DNA of 64,000 nucleotides. Source: Methanolobus tindarius DSM 2278. GTDB taxonomy: Archaea > Halobacteriota > Methanosarcinia > Methanosarcinales > Methanosarcinaceae. How positions within the stretch are numbered: position 1 is the first letter of the stretch; each line of letters begins with the position of its first letter. The translations under genes and the position numbers were made by a program. Below are positions 53,401-63,324 of the stretch, piece by piece. The stretch is from positions 2,330,879-2,394,878 of the forward strand of contig NZ_AZAJ01000001.1 of NCBI RefSeq assembly GCF_000504205.1, given 5' to 3'. The notes under the pieces were generated by a model. It ran no database searches, was not told the DNA's origin, and saw only the letters and a list, made by a program, of their open reading frames with translations.

Positions 53401-55018
53401 AGGTGTAAACCGCACTCTTGATGCTGTTATTGGTCCTCTCAATGTTGCTGCCGATTATGTTGATTTCATATCCAGCGGTGCAATCCCTGATAGGATTACT
53501 GACAACTATAATGGTGATTTCAACACTATCAAGAACAATCTTAACCAGTGTATCGACGCCATCAATGCTCTTGTAATGGATGCCAATATGCTTGCAGAAG
53601 CAGGAGTCAATGGTGAACTTAGTACCCGTGCCGATGCATCCATGCATCAGGGTGATTATCGCAGGATTGTTGAAGGTGTCAATAATTGTCTTGATGCGGT
53701 TGTTGGCCCTGTCAATGAAACTGCAAGGGTTATCAATGCTTATGCAGATGGTGATCTTGGTACCAGGGTATCAATTGATGCAAAGGGAGATTTCAAACAG
53801 TTAAGTGATACACTTGATGGATTTGGTGATTCCTTGCAGTCTATTATAAGAGACTCATGTGATGTTCTGGAATCAATGGCCTCCAACGACCTTACAAGAA
53901 AAGTAAAAGTAAGGGGAGTCGGTGACTTTGTACAGTTGACCGATGGTGTGGAGAATTGCAGAGTATCCCTGAATGAAGTTGTTTCACTTGTGGCTTCAAA
54001 TGCAGAAAATATTTCTGCTACAGCACAGCAGATGTCCTCATCCAGCGAACAGTTAACAGCTACTGCAGAACAATTAACAACAACAGTGACTGAGATATCA
54101 AAGGGAACACAGGTTCAGTCCGGTAAGGCTGAAGAGGTTTCTCAGGCGATGGCTGACATGAGCCGCACTGTTCAGGAAGTTGCTTGCAATTCAAGCAGTG
54201 CTGCAGAAAGTGCTGTACAGTCTAACAACCTGATACAAAACCTGGGTAAGATGTCTGAGGATCTCAAGTTAAAGATGACAGGCATAAAATCCGCTGTTGG
54301 TGATTCTTCAAATGTAATCAATGAACTTGATGAAAAGTCCAAACAGATTGGGGAAATTGTCAACCTCATCACTAACATTGCAGACCAGACAAATCTGCTT
54401 GCTTTGAATGCTGCCATTGAGGCTGCAAGGGCAGGAGAACACGGAAAAGGATTTGCTGTTGTGGCTGATGAAGTTAGAAAGCTTGCTGAAGACTCAGGTA
54501 ATGCTGCCAAGCAAATTGCAGAACTCATCGGCCAGATGCAGACCGGAACCCATGAAGCAGTTTCATCCATGAAAAAGGGTGCAGAGGAAGTCGATACAGG
54601 AGCAGAGTCTCTGGATGAGTCTGTGGCTGCAATCGGTGATGTTGTTGAAGCCGGAAACACCATTGTGAGAATGGTTCAGGAAATTGCAGCGGCTGCAGAA
54701 GAACAGTCTGCTTCCATAGAGGAGGTTACAAGTTCTGTTGAAGAAGTATCTGCCATTTCAGAAGAGTCTGCAGCAGGAGCACAGGAAGCTTCCGCTTCAG
54801 TTCAGGAACAGACGGCTTCCATGCATGAGCTTGCTAAAGCCGCAGAAGGTCTTGCAAATGTTGCTTCCAACATGCAGTCTGTAGTTTCCAAGTTCCGTAT
54901 AGATGCGTCATGTACTACTGCTTCAACGAAGACAACAATAACAGAGGATTTAGATTTTGATGATTCTCCGGAAGCAAATGACATGTTTGCCTCATTCCCG
55001 GAAAATGCATTTGTCTAA
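50414..55018 (+). CDS. Methyl-accepting chemotaxis protein with giant poly-HAMP array
   Basis: This 1534-residue chemoreceptor has TM1 at ~10-30, a helical extracytoplasmic sensor (~30-295) and TM2 at ~296-318 ([18 protein letters not shown]). A long chain of HAMP-type units follows to ~1190, of which seven or eight copies are a 91-residue module ([20 protein letters not shown]..., [15 protein letters not shown]). The methyl-accepting/signalling hairpin is at ~1200-1490 with its tip [26 protein letters not shown] precedes ATG 50414. It probably couples to CheA/CheW encoded elsewhere; the CheB-CheR fusion at 45536 could adjust its methylation. Confidence 0.93.
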   Translation: MFENIKINNLLIGSFVVLLLLTAIVGYSGYNGMMNVDDRVVKADDMNRLVKFMKDARISQESYQLTQDPAYVVEVDAHVEEIVAQTEASKEIFADPVNDQQMDDVQTAALAYDAAFNNYVALENQKTEAENVLVQQGLLLDEMAVNLMESQDADYVQALEQNAGAAVLTEEFENIEYINEIIQLNLESRGERLRFMVHLEDQYVTNVNNIMDEIIVTANTLDSRFQNTADKEAAQAIAAAAAEYKTDFNAYVSYAQEQEVARTSMVQSAAAVETITTQARADQKEKMESEMNSAVTTVISMVVLAILIGIIMSLFISRLISKSINDIVDDFKKLTQDTLDGKLDKRAKTNVGVDFIDIPKGFNMVLDAVIGPLNLAAEYIDRISKGDIPAPITDEYKGDFNEIKNNLNQCIDSVHALVDDANMLSAAAVEGQLDTRADASRHQGDFKAIIDGVNDTLDAVIGPLNVSAEYIDRISKGDIPEKITDEYRGDFNEIKDNLNMCIDSVNELISDANMLSAAAVEGQLDIRADASKHNGDFKRIIDGVNDTLDAVIGPLNVSAEYIDRISKGEIPEKITDEYRGDFNEIKDNLNMCIDSINALVSDANMLSAAAVRGQLDARADASKHQGDYLAIVQGVNDTLDAVIGPLNVSAEYIDRISKGDIPEKITDEYYGDFNEIKDNLNQCIDAVNALVSDANMLSKAAVEGRLDTRADASRHGGDYRAIVEGVNDTLDAVIGPLNVAAEYVDSIAHGNIPEQITDDYNGDFSEIKDNLNQLINELNMFVAEMSRMSSEHDAGDIDVEMPVDRFQGVYASMAKGVNDMVAGHISVKKKAMACVKEFGEGNFEAPLEQFPGKKAFINDTVEEVRGNLKALIADANMLSEAAIEGKLDTRADASRHHGDFRKIIEGVNETLDAVIGPLNVSAEYIDRISKGDIPEKITDDYNGDFNAIKNNLNQCIDAINALISDANMLAEAAVQGKLETRADASMHQGDYRAIVEGVNRTLDAVIGPLNVAADYVDFISSGAIPDRITDNYNGDFNTIKNNLNQCIDAINALVMDANMLAEAGVNGELSTRADASMHQGDYRRIVEGVNNCLDAVVGPVNETARVINAYADGDLGTRVSIDAKGDFKQLSDTLDGFGDSLQSIIRDSCDVLESMASNDLTRKVKVRGVGDFVQLTDGVENCRVSLNEVVSLVASNAENISATAQQMSSSSEQLTATAEQLTTTVTEISKGTQVQSGKAEEVSQAMADMSRTVQEVACNSSSAAESAVQSNNLIQNLGKMSEDLKLKMTGIKSAVGDSSNVINELDEKSKQIGEIVNLITNIADQTNLLALNAAIEAARAGEHGKGFAVVADEVRKLAEDSGNAAKQIAELIGQMQTGTHEAVSSMKKGAEEVDTGAESLDESVAAIGDVVEAGNTIVRMVQEIAAAAEEQSASIEEVTSSVEEVSAISEESAAGAQEASASVQEQTASMHELAKAAEGLANVASNMQSVVSKFRIDASCTTASTKTTITEDLDFDDSPEANDMFASFPENAFV
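51512..53720 (+). repeat. In-gene tandem array with exact 273-bp period (HAMP modules)
   Basis: The GATGCTGTxxTxGGTCC-type segment recurs at 51512, 51785, 52058, 52331, 52604, 53147, 53420 and 53693. All spacings are 273 bp except 543 bp for one step, which contains a divergent double module. Copies two and three (51785 and 52058) are nearly identical over more than 100 bp, which points to recent duplication or gene conversion. Confidence 0.9.
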
Positions 55019-55051
55019 TCCCGTGTAAGAATACAAACAACAGAAATAAAC

Positions 55052-55097
55052 ACAAACGACAGCTCAGCTTGAGTTGTTGTTTGTAGATTCTTTTTTT
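55052..55097 (+). terminator. Terminator after the chemoreceptor gene
   Basis: ACAAACGACAGCTCA (55052-55066) pairs with TGAGTTGTTGTTTGT (55070-55084) with two G-T wobbles, followed by seven T (55091-55097). Confidence 0.75.
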
Positions 55098-55127
55098 AAA
55101 GCTGAATTTAAAATAGCTTGTACAGGT

Positions 55128-58100
55128 TTATATTTTTTCTAATTCCTGCATAAGGAGCTCATAACTCTTTTCCAGTTCCGGCAGCATTTTCGCGATCATA
55201 TCCATCTCACCGGAGCCTGCCTGCATCTCTATTCTGGAAGATATGTCACTAAGTGCCATTCCTCCAACACTTGCCGAGGCTCCTTTTAGTGAATGTGCAC
55301 TATTGACAATACTTTCAATTTCCTTTTCACTAATAGCTTTCTTCAGTTCATCAAGCTGGCGAGGAGCATTTCTATTAAAGATATCAATGATTCCCCTGGC
55401 AATGACCATATCATCCATGATATTTTCCATAAAGAGATCGTAGTCAAATATCTTTGGTTCTTCTTTTTGCTCATCCGGGGAATTGTTTACATCATCCTTT
55501 TCCGGTTCATTATCCAGCCACTTGTCTATCTTTGCTGCAAGCAATTCCAGATTAATAGGTTTTGACATATAATCATTCATGCCTGCTTCTATGCATTTTT
55601 CGTCATCTCCTTTCATTGCATGTGCTGTCATGGCAATGATAGGAACATCATGGTTGATGACCGAGGAATGCTTATTACGGATGTGCTTACTCGCTTCCAG
55701 TCCATCCATTTCAGGCATTTGTATGTCCATAAAAACAAGGTCATAAGGTATTGTTTCCAGGGCTTCGATGGCTTCCAGCCCGTTATTTGCAACATCTGCT
55801 GTAATGCCAAGTTTGCGGAGCATACTCTGGGCAACATGCTGGTTAATCACATTGTCTTCCACAAGCAGTATCCTTGCTTTGCTGCTATCAATACTGGATT
55901 TTTCACTATTCTCCCCGTTTTTAACAATGTTGTCTTTTTCTCCTTTATTGTCTTCAGATAACAGCGAAGACAATTTTGTAAACAGAACTGAAGATTTAAC
56001 GGGTTTTGAAAGACAGGCTGCAAAATTACTTTTATTTTGCTCCCAGTTATCAGGCATTTGTCCTGCAGAGCTTAACATTATTAATGATGTCCCATTCAAA
56101 TCCTTGTCTGATTTAATAATACGTCCAAGCAGAACTCCATCCATACCCGGCATTTGCATATCCAGTATAGCTATATGGAAATCTTCTCCTTTTTCATGTG
56201 CTTTAAAAAGCTTCTCAATTGCTGAAGGCCCATTCTCTGCTTCATCTACTTTCATATTCCAGGAATCAAGCAGCTTTACCAGGACTTCACGGTTAGTCTT
56301 ATTGTCATCAACTACCAGGACACTAATATCTTCAATTCCCGGATAGTATCTGTCTTGTATTTCAGCTGCAGGAGATTTCTCAACATTTAGTTTGAACCAG
56401 AACTCCGAACCTTTACCTTCCTTACTTTCAAAACCTATTTCACCGTTCATCAGTTCCACAAGTTCCCTGGAAATCGCAAGGCCAAGTCCTGTGCCTCCGT
56501 AATAACGTGTTGTTGAAGCATCTACCTGGCTGAATTTCTGGAAAAGGAGGTCCTTTTTCTCATCAGGAATTCCAATACCTGTATCCCTGACAGAAAAACG
56601 TAGTGTTTCTGCATCTTCACTTTCTGATTCCAGGCTGACCCTGATGACAACTTCACCTTCATGTGTGAATTTTATTGCATTTCCACCGAGATTTATCAGT
56701 ATCTGCTTCAGTCTTGCAGGGTCTGCTTTGATATTTACCGGCACATCAGGGTCAGCTATACATATAAATTCGAGTCCTTTGCTATTTGCTTTTACAGACA
56801 GAATTGATGCTACATCTTCCAGCATTTCCTGAAGGTTAGTATCGATTACATCGATTTCCAGTTTTCCGGCTTCTATTTTAGAGATATCAAGAATATCATT
56901 GATAAGTTCAAGAAGGGATTCCCCGCTTTTCTTTACAGTATCAATATAGTGTCTCTGCTCTTCATTCAGTTTTGTAGTGAGCAGAAGGTTTGTCATTCCT
57001 ATGACGCCATTCATTGGTGTGCGTATTTCATGGGACATATTAGCCAGGAAAGCACTTTTAGCTCTGGTGGCTTCTTCCGCCTTTACCAGGGCTTTGTCAA
57101 GTTCTATATTCTTATTTTCCAGTTCCTCGGCATATTCCAGCAGTTTTTTCTCTGCACTCTTACGTTCTGTAATGTCCTGCAATATTCCGGTTACTTTCAC
57201 AACCTTCCCATCTACGATTTTCGGAAAACCACTTGTTCTGACCCATTTGTGGTTTCCTTTAGCTGTTATAAATTCAAGTTCGAGTTCATAAGGTTCACTT
57301 TCCTCGATGAGTTTATTAAATGATTTCTCAAGTATCTCCCTTGATTTTTCAGGATAATAAGACAATCCCATGTCAGTACTTGCTACTGAATCTACGTCCA
57401 GTTCGTGTATCTTTGCAACTTCAGGTGTCCAGCTGGGTTTGTTGGTAAGCAAATCAAGCTCCCATCCGCCTATCTTTGCAATATTTCCCATTCTGGTAAG
57501 AAGTGATTCTCTTTCCCGAAGCTTTTCTTCGTATTCCTTACGTTCAGTGATGTCTTCTGCAAAGATTATAATGCCACCAATCGAGCCGTCGGCTGCTTTC
57601 CATGGCCTGAGCTCCCAGCGAAGCCAACGCATACGACCATCATCTCTGATATAAAAGTCCTCATTACTGCGTACCACTTCTCCGTTCAGCGCTTTTTGAT
57701 GTGCTTCTTTCCATTTTTCCTTGATATAAGGCATTACTTCATAGTGATGTTTACCTATAATGTCCATGTCAAGGGAAAAATCTTCAAGCCATCTCTGGCT
57801 CACGGCTATGTGCCGCATATCACAGTCAAGCATTGTCAGGGCTGCAGGTGCGTGTTCAATGAACAGTCTAAGCTTTTCTTCACTCTCTTGCAGTTTTTCT
57901 TCTGCTTTCTTCCGCTTTGTAATATCCCTTGCTACTGCGTAGATTAGTTCTCCTATCGGGGCAGAGCGCCATTCTATCCAGCGGTAAGTTCCATCCCTGG
58001 CAAGGTAACGGTTCTCAAAGCTTTGAACCTTTGTTCCCTGATTGGCCTGATCAGTAAGGACTCCAATGGTAGTCTCTTTGTCATCAGGATGTACAAAATC

Positions 58101-61100
58101 TATGAAGTAACGACCTTCCAGCTCGCTGATAGGGTATCCAAGTACATTTTCCCATTCAGGATTCAGACGGATGAATTGTCCTTTTGTGTTAACAATGCAA
58201 AGGAGGTCAAGACTGGATGTGAAATATACTTCAAGTTCCTTTGTTTTCTCAAGTAAAGCTTTTTCAGCCAGTTTCTGTTCCGTTATGTCCCTGAATTCAA
58301 CAACTCTTACCTGTTTACCTTTGTAGGGTATATTCCTTGCTTCAAGCCTGAGGGGATACTCAGTTCCATTTTTTCGAAGTCCCATTGATTCATATGGTTT
58401 TTCGTAGCCTGAAAGTATATTGGACATGACTATATCCCTGTGGCTTTCGGCTATCAAAAGTAGTCCATTCATTCCTATGAGTTCATCATGTGAATAGCCT
58501 GTCATATCTGAAAGACCCAGGTTACAATCAAGTATCACACCTTTGTCGTGAATGGTAATTCCACCAAAGGATGCGTTGTGAAGGGCTTTGAACCGTTCTT
58601 CACTTTCTCTTAGTTCCTGCTCTATTTCTTTCCTCTCTGTGATATCTTCTGAGAATATTACAATGCCACCAATGCTGCCATTAGTTGTTTTCCATGGCCT
58701 TGCTTCCCACCGTAACCACTGTATCGTTCCGTCTGTACGTTTGAAACGACTACCCTCATCACTAATGATTTCTCCTTCTATGACTCGCTGATGGATCTTT
58801 TTCAGTTCCTCTTTGATTTCAGGGAATATTTCGTAGTGTGATATTCCGATAACCTCCCGGTCATTAAGAGAAAAGTCATTCCTCCAACGGCGGCTAACAG
58901 ATATATATCTCATATCCCTGTCAAACATTGCCAGGGAAGCAGGAGCATGCTCAATGAAAAGTTTCAACTTTTCTTCGCTTTCAAGCAGTTTTAATTCGGC
59001 TTCTTTAAGTGTGGTTATATCCTGCAATGTGCCTGTTAATTTTACAACCCTGTTACCTTCTATTACAGGTTTTCCAATTGCTCTTACCCATTTGTATTCG
59101 CCTTTTCCAGAAATCATTTCCAGATCAAGATCATATGGTTCAGCATTTTCAATAGCATCATTAAGCGCTTTTTCCAGTATATTTCTGGATTCAGGCAGGA
59201 AAAGTTTCAGGCTTTCTGCAGGGTCGGAAGCATCTTCTTTTCCATGGATTACCTCAATTTCTTTTGTCCATTTGACTTTATTTGATTCAACATCCAGTTC
59301 CCATCCACCGATTTTCCCTATTTTGCTGACTTCACTGAGAATAGCTTCATTTTCCCTGAGTGCGATTTCAGTTTCTTTTCTATCGGTAACGTCTTCTGAA
59401 AAGATAATTATGCCACCTATTGTGCCATCAGCTGTTTTCCATGGTCTCACTTCCCAAGAACTCCAATGGATTGATCCATCAGGCATCTCTACGCGATCAT
59501 CATCTCTGCGAATGTTCTCTCCCTTTAATGCACAACGATGTGCTTCCTTATAGTATTCCGGTAGATGAGGTAACAGGTCGTAATGATGTGTCCCAATAAT
59601 TTCCTCAGTGCTAAGACCTACCAAGTCAGCCCATCGGCGACTAACAGCTATATGTCGCATATCGCGATCTAACATGACCAATGCAGCAGGTGCATGTTCT
59701 ATGAACAACCTTAGTTTTTCCTCACTCTCAAACAGCTTGTTCTCAGCAGTCTTACGTTCGGTTATGTCTCTTGCCGCAGCTACCCTGACCTTCTTTCCTT
59801 TGTATGTAATAGTATGGGATTCAATTTCAGTTATGATTACAGTTCCATCTTTTCTGATAGTGCGAACCTCATAAGGCTTAGTAGAATTCTTTTTCATCTG
59901 CTGTTTTATTTTGTCAATATCATCAGGATGAGCAAGTAATTCCAGAAGATTCCTGCCTATAAGTTCTTCATTTGTATATCCTGTCAGGCGATGTATAGCC
60001 TCATTTGCCTCAAGAACAATCCCATTCTCATGAATAGCAATACCCTCGTAGGTCAGGTCTGAGAGCATCTGGTACTTTTCCTTGCTTTCTGCAAGTTCTT
60101 GCTGCATTTCTTTACGTTCTGTGATGTCCTGAAATACTCCTACAACAACATTTTTTTCGATACTGTATGCATTTACATTGAAGTATTTTTTTAAATCCGT
60201 AGAATACGTTTCTGTACTGTCGGCAAGTCCGGTAAGTGCGACTTTCACGTGCAGGCCATAAGTGCTGTTTTCTCCTTTGTCAATATTAGAAAAGACATCA
60301 CTTACACGTTTTCCTATTATTTTTTCGGCGTTAAGCCCGGTATCTTTTTCAAAGATTTCATTTACTTCAAGAAAAACAAAATCAACAGGATGACCTGTTT
60401 CATCTGTAATTGCTTTAGTAATGACTACACCACTGATGTTATTCTCAAAAAGACCACGGTACTTCTTTTCACTCTCTCTCAGGGCTTCTTCTGCACCTAT
60501 CTGTCCTATGACCTTCCAAACAGAATCCATGAGAAGAGTAAGCTGGAGAATGTTATTTTCTGTATAATCGGATTTTTTGTTGGCAACTCCTATTACAGCA
60601 ACGATTTTTCCATTCCTGAAAATGGGTACACTCATAAATTTATTAACTCTGACATGACCTTGCGGATATCCTTTAATAAGGGGATTAGGTTTGTGGAAGT
60701 CATTTACAATAATAGGTTTGCGTTGTCTTACCGGCTCCCCCCAGATTCCTGTATCTTCCAGCTTGTAAACAGTTTTTATCTCTTCAACGTCACAACCATC
60801 TATTGCCTTCTCAGACCATGAGTTTACAGTGAATAGCTTCTCTTTTTCACTATAATAGAAAATGTAACCGATTTCACTTTCTGTTAATTTTATAGCTTCT
60901 TCAAGTGCAAAGTCCAGTGCTTCATGGATGGATTCATGTTTTGATTGCAGGATTTCTACAAGGCTTTTTAGCCTTTTTTCTGTTATATGAAGCTCTTTTT
61001 CTGCTTCTTTTGTTCTTGTTATATCAGTAATACTGAAGCAGAGAATGTATTTGTTTTCTATTTTTATTGGTATTGTAGAAATTTCAACATCATGTTTTTC

Positions 61101-61361
61101 TTTAAATGGGATTCGGCAAGTACAGATGAACTGGTCCTGCTGTCCGTTGAGTGCTTTGTTGATAAAATGACTGCATTTCTCCCCGGAATGAGAAACTATT
61201 TCAAATATTTTCATCCGGCTCAGCTCTTCAGCGGATGACTCATAGTATTGGCAGGCTGCACTGTTCGCATCAATTATGTCCATACTGTCCGGATCTACCA
61301 GCAGCATCGGGGTATGGTTTTTTTCAAATAATGTCCTGTATCCTGACAAATCTGTTTTCAT
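55128..61361 (-). CDS. Giant hybrid sensor histidine kinase: 10 PAS, GAF, HisKA, HATPase, two receivers, Hpt
   Basis: This 2077-residue soluble hybrid kinase holds, in order: PAS (1-130), GAF (~140-300), nine further PAS (~310-1410), HisKA with His ~1445 in ANMSHEIRTPMNG, HATPase_c (N box ~1560; DTGIGIP; GGTGLGLAIS), receiver 1 (phospho-Asp ~1732 in ILDMQMPGMDG), receiver 2 (Asp ~1877 in VFMDIQMPEMDG) and Hpt (His ~2023 in AHSLKGASAS). All phosphorelay residues are present. PAS units starting EKLRLFIEHAPAALxMLD appear three times and IGGWELD units twice, showing internal duplication. No membrane segment is seen. Its output partner is not in the window. Confidence 0.93.
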   Translation of the reverse strand: MKTDLSGYRTLFEKNHTPMLLVDPDSMDIIDANSAACQYYESSAEELSRMKIFEIVSHSGEKCSHFINKALNGQQDQFICTCRIPFKEKHDVEISTIPIKIENKYILCFSITDITRTKEAEKELHITEKRLKSLVEILQSKHESIHEALDFALEEAIKLTESEIGYIFYYSEKEKLFTVNSWSEKAIDGCDVEEIKTVYKLEDTGIWGEPVRQRKPIIVNDFHKPNPLIKGYPQGHVRVNKFMSVPIFRNGKIVAVIGVANKKSDYTENNILQLTLLMDSVWKVIGQIGAEEALRESEKKYRGLFENNISGVVITKAITDETGHPVDFVFLEVNEIFEKDTGLNAEKIIGKRVSDVFSNIDKGENSTYGLHVKVALTGLADSTETYSTDLKKYFNVNAYSIEKNVVVGVFQDITERKEMQQELAESKEKYQMLSDLTYEGIAIHENGIVLEANEAIHRLTGYTNEELIGRNLLELLAHPDDIDKIKQQMKKNSTKPYEVRTIRKDGTVIITEIESHTITYKGKKVRVAAARDITERKTAENKLFESEEKLRLFIEHAPAALVMLDRDMRHIAVSRRWADLVGLSTEEIIGTHHYDLLPHLPEYYKEAHRCALKGENIRRDDDRVEMPDGSIHWSSWEVRPWKTADGTIGGIIIFSEDVTDRKETEIALRENEAILSEVSKIGKIGGWELDVESNKVKWTKEIEVIHGKEDASDPAESLKLFLPESRNILEKALNDAIENAEPYDLDLEMISGKGEYKWVRAIGKPVIEGNRVVKLTGTLQDITTLKEAELKLLESEEKLKLFIEHAPASLAMFDRDMRYISVSRRWRNDFSLNDREVIGISHYEIFPEIKEELKKIHQRVIEGEIISDEGSRFKRTDGTIQWLRWEARPWKTTNGSIGGIVIFSEDITERKEIEQELRESEERFKALHNASFGGITIHDKGVILDCNLGLSDMTGYSHDELIGMNGLLLIAESHRDIVMSNILSGYEKPYESMGLRKNGTEYPLRLEARNIPYKGKQVRVVEFRDITEQKLAEKALLEKTKELEVYFTSSLDLLCIVNTKGQFIRLNPEWENVLGYPISELEGRYFIDFVHPDDKETTIGVLTDQANQGTKVQSFENRYLARDGTYRWIEWRSAPIGELIYAVARDITKRKKAEEKLQESEEKLRLFIEHAPAALTMLDCDMRHIAVSQRWLEDFSLDMDIIGKHHYEVMPYIKEKWKEAHQKALNGEVVRSNEDFYIRDDGRMRWLRWELRPWKAADGSIGGIIIFAEDITERKEYEEKLRERESLLTRMGNIAKIGGWELDLLTNKPSWTPEVAKIHELDVDSVASTDMGLSYYPEKSREILEKSFNKLIEESEPYELELEFITAKGNHKWVRTSGFPKIVDGKVVKVTGILQDITERKSAEKKLLEYAEELENKNIELDKALVKAEEATRAKSAFLANMSHEIRTPMNGVIGMTNLLLTTKLNEEQRHYIDTVKKSGESLLELINDILDISKIEAGKLEIDVIDTNLQEMLEDVASILSVKANSKGLEFICIADPDVPVNIKADPARLKQILINLGGNAIKFTHEGEVVIRVSLESESEDAETLRFSVRDTGIGIPDEKKDLLFQKFSQVDASTTRYYGGTGLGLAISRELVELMNGEIGFESKEGKGSEFWFKLNVEKSPAAEIQDRYYPGIEDISVLVVDDNKTNREVLVKLLDSWNMKVDEAENGPSAIEKLFKAHEKGEDFHIAILDMQMPGMDGVLLGRIIKSDKDLNGTSLIMLSSAGQMPDNWEQNKSNFAACLSKPVKSSVLFTKLSSLLSEDNKGEKDNIVKNGENSEKSSIDSSKARILLVEDNVINQHVAQSMLRKLGITADVANNGLEAIEALETIPYDLVFMDIQMPEMDGLEASKHIRNKHSSVINHDVPIIAMTAHAMKGDDEKCIEAGMNDYMSKPINLELLAAKIDKWLDNEPEKDDVNNSPDEQKEEPKIFDYDLFMENIMDDMVIARGIIDIFNRNAPRQLDELKKAISEKEIESIVNSAHSLKGASASVGGMALSDISSRIEMQAGSGEMDMIAKMLPELEKSYELLMQELEKI

Positions 61362-61769
61362 GTATATTTACCAGTGTTTACGATTGCTCATGTTTCCAAC
61401 TATTTCGTTTTTCATAACCATGTAAAACCAGTTTCAGGATTCCAAATAATGACATCAGCTTTGCTAATATATCTTCTTTTTACAGAATTCCAACCCACAC
61501 TTAATAAACTGATCACGTCTTACACTATTTCAACGATCCGCAGAGTTAAATTTTCCTGCCGGACTTTCCATATCCATTATTACATTTGAACTCTCAATTA
61601 TATTAATTTACTGATTTAATTGCCCGGATATTGATTTTCTTATCAGTACCGTTCATATTTTTAATTAAAAAAGTATTTTTTATCACTGTCTTATTGGAAT
61701 ATAGCTAGTGTCCGCATTGTTTCCGGAAAATGTAAAGAATCCGAAACACATGTTAATCATACGGATTTC
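61362..61769. other. AT-rich gap without gene
   Basis: About 410 bases upstream of the giant kinase show stop codons in all frames and AT-rich tracts that may include its promoter. I see no gene or repeat in it. Confidence 0.5.
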
Positions 61770-61801
61770 CATCTAAAAGTCTGCAAGGACTTATTTAGAT
61801 G
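61770..61801 (-). terminator. Strong hairpin directly after the 30-residue peptide gene
   Basis: CATCTAAA (61770-61777) pairs with TTTAGATG (61794-61801), and AGTC (61778-61781) with GACT (61788-61791), around a six-base loop and a two-base bulge. It begins one base beyond the stop codon of the small reverse-strand gene. Confidence 0.6.
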
Positions 61802-61894
61802 TCAAAGTGAACTAAAACCCGCCAACAGGGCAATAGCCAGCATCATCAGTAGATATGATGAGATAACTAACGCTGTCTTTGTATTGGAATTCAA
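61802..61894 (-). CDS. Mini membrane protein, 30 residues
   Basis: TTG 61894, with GGTGGT five bases upstream, opens a 30-codon frame ending in TGA at 61802. It has a short polar N-terminus (MNSNTKTA), one hydrophobic helix (LVISSYLLMMLAIALLAG) and a short tail. The plan and several positions (Y, LM, A, AG near the end) match the 35-residue peptide at 42833. A strong hairpin follows at once, which supports a separate short transcript. It is too short for a family assignment. Confidence 0.5.
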   Translation of the reverse strand: MNSNTKTALVISSYLLMMLAIALLAGFSSL

Positions 61895-62021
61895 TCTATA
61901 CCACCATTTATAAAAATACAGGCAGATATTATAAATCTTTTTAATATGTAGTCTTTAATTAAAATTGAATTAAAATTGACATTTAGTTTTCATGATATTA
62001 TTGAAATTTCGGAGAATCTCA

Positions 62022-62432
62022 ATGGATAGCTGGATTAAGAATTTACTTGTAACTCTGGACGAAAAACTGGATGAAGCAACAAAGATCAAAATAATGGAAG
62101 CATGTGGAGCGGACTGTCCTTTCACCCACCTTAATGATGAAAAACTGATGGAAATAAAAAAATCGTCAGGGAATGAATCTGAGTTTCTCCAAAAACTCTC
62201 AAAAGAGTGGCGCGTAATATTTGAAAATGGAAATGTGTATGTGGTTTTTGACAAATGCTACTGTCCGCTTGTAAATGAAAATCCGGAAGGTGCTTCTAAG
62301 ACACTCTGCTATTGTACAATGGGAAATCTCAAAAAGAAGTTCAGGCTTGGACTTGACAGGGATGTTGAAATTGTTATGGAGAAAACCGTACTTGCCGGAG
62401 ATGAAGAATGTCGCTTCAGGGTGATGGTATGA
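62022..62432 (+). CDS. Cysteine-rich protein, DUF6144-like
   Basis: This 136-residue soluble protein has paired cysteines: ACGADCPF near residue 27, FDKCYCPLV near 82 and TLCYCTMGNLKKKF near 100. They probably bind a metal or take part in thiol chemistry. The pattern recalls the DUF6144 family of small Cys-rich proteins; I am only moderately sure of that name, and its function is unknown. I chose ATG 62022 because GGAG (62011-62014) lies seven bases before it; an upstream ATG at 61992 has no such site. It converges with the mscS gene. Confidence 0.65.
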   Translation: MDSWIKNLLVTLDEKLDEATKIKIMEACGADCPFTHLNDEKLMEIKKSSGNESEFLQKLSKEWRVIFENGNVYVVFDKCYCPLVNENPEGASKTLCYCTMGNLKKKFRLGLDRDVEIVMEKTVLAGDEECRFRVMV

Positions 62433-62460
62433 GTTGTTTGTCTGTTCAATAGCTGTCATC

Positions 62461-63324
62461 TCAATTACTGTCTCTATGGACTCTCCGGTTATTTAATTTT
62501 AAGTCACGATTTTCATATCCCAATATATTTAACTCAGGAGCTTTAATCCCGGCTTTATGGAACTCATTCCATGCTCTTCTTGTTACATCCGATCTGTAAA
62601 CAAATTCATCCCGAAGGTCATTTACATAAGCTTTTGCTGTGATGATTTTGTAAAACGGATGGTCGTTAAGGAGCATTATGACAGGTCTTGAAGATGAGAT
62701 GTAAACAAAACGGGAAGTGACAACTGCTTCTCTTAATATCTTAATGGCCAGATCAGCATCAGAGTTGTTGTTAATATACACGTTAAGTTCGGCCATCATT
62801 TCCGAACTGCCTGCATTGCCACTTGCCACACATTCTGTAAATATCAGGTTATTAGGAGCTGAGACAGTATTGTCATAGGGAGTTACAAGTCTGGTGGATC
62901 TTAAACCTATGTCAGTTACCTCACCATAATATTCTCCTATTTCAATTCTGTCCCCTACCTGATATGGTTTTTCCATTACTATGACAAAACCAGCTGCAAG
63001 ATCCGCTAAATAATCCCTTAGTGCTAAACCTATTGCTGCACCAAGAAGTGCCATCAATATCATTACCTGACTTACTGAGAATGCAAAGACTGCTGTAAGA
63101 ATATAATAGATAGCGAAGAGGTAAATGAAGACTTTAATTATGGGGATTATTGTTTTTAGATGAAGCCTGTGTCTCCATATTTTTTCAGAGATGTAGCTGA
63201 GAAGGGATGCGACTATCTTTGTAATTAGAAACGCAATGAAAAATATGGCAACTGAAAGTAATATGGAAGTAAAGTCAATTCCCTGAAAATTTTCAATTAA
63301 TAATTCGATGTTGGATTCTGCCAT
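62461..63324 (-). CDS. Small-conductance mechanosensitive channel (MscS family)
   Basis: This 287-residue channel opens under membrane tension to release solutes. It has three or four N-terminal hydrophobic helices (to ~residue 100), the pore-helix region (MILMALLGAAIGLALRDYLADLAAG) and the MscS beta domain (QVGDRIEIGEYYGEVTDIGLRSTRLVTPYDN). A mixed alpha/beta C-terminal domain ends the protein. The ATG 63324 shares its first base with the TAA stop of the upstream gene; a GTG two codons earlier is possible. The tight overlap implies joint synthesis with the probable ATPase gene before it. Confidence 0.9.
   Translation of the reverse strand: MAESNIELLIENFQGIDFTSILLSVAIFFIAFLITKIVASLLSYISEKIWRHRLHLKTIIPIIKVFIYLFAIYYILTAVFAFSVSQVMILMALLGAAIGLALRDYLADLAAGFVIVMEKPYQVGDRIEIGEYYGEVTDIGLRSTRLVTPYDNTVSAPNNLIFTECVASGNAGSSEMMAELNVYINNNSDADLAIKILREAVVTSRFVYISSSRPVIMLLNDHPFYKIITAKAYVNDLRDEFVYRSDVTRRAWNEFHKAGIKAPELNILGYENRDLKLNNRRVHRDSN

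Noticed and set aside
51172-53647. Several reverse-strand frames of 70-185 codons opposite the chemoreceptor
   Set aside because: They are copies of each other because they mirror the 273-bp repeats, and they have no binding sites. They are shadows of the repeated coding sequence.
51512-53720. Regular direct repeats as a CRISPR array or satellite
   Set aside because: The period is a multiple of three, the reading frame is intact, and the repeats encode HAMP modules, so this is a coding repeat.
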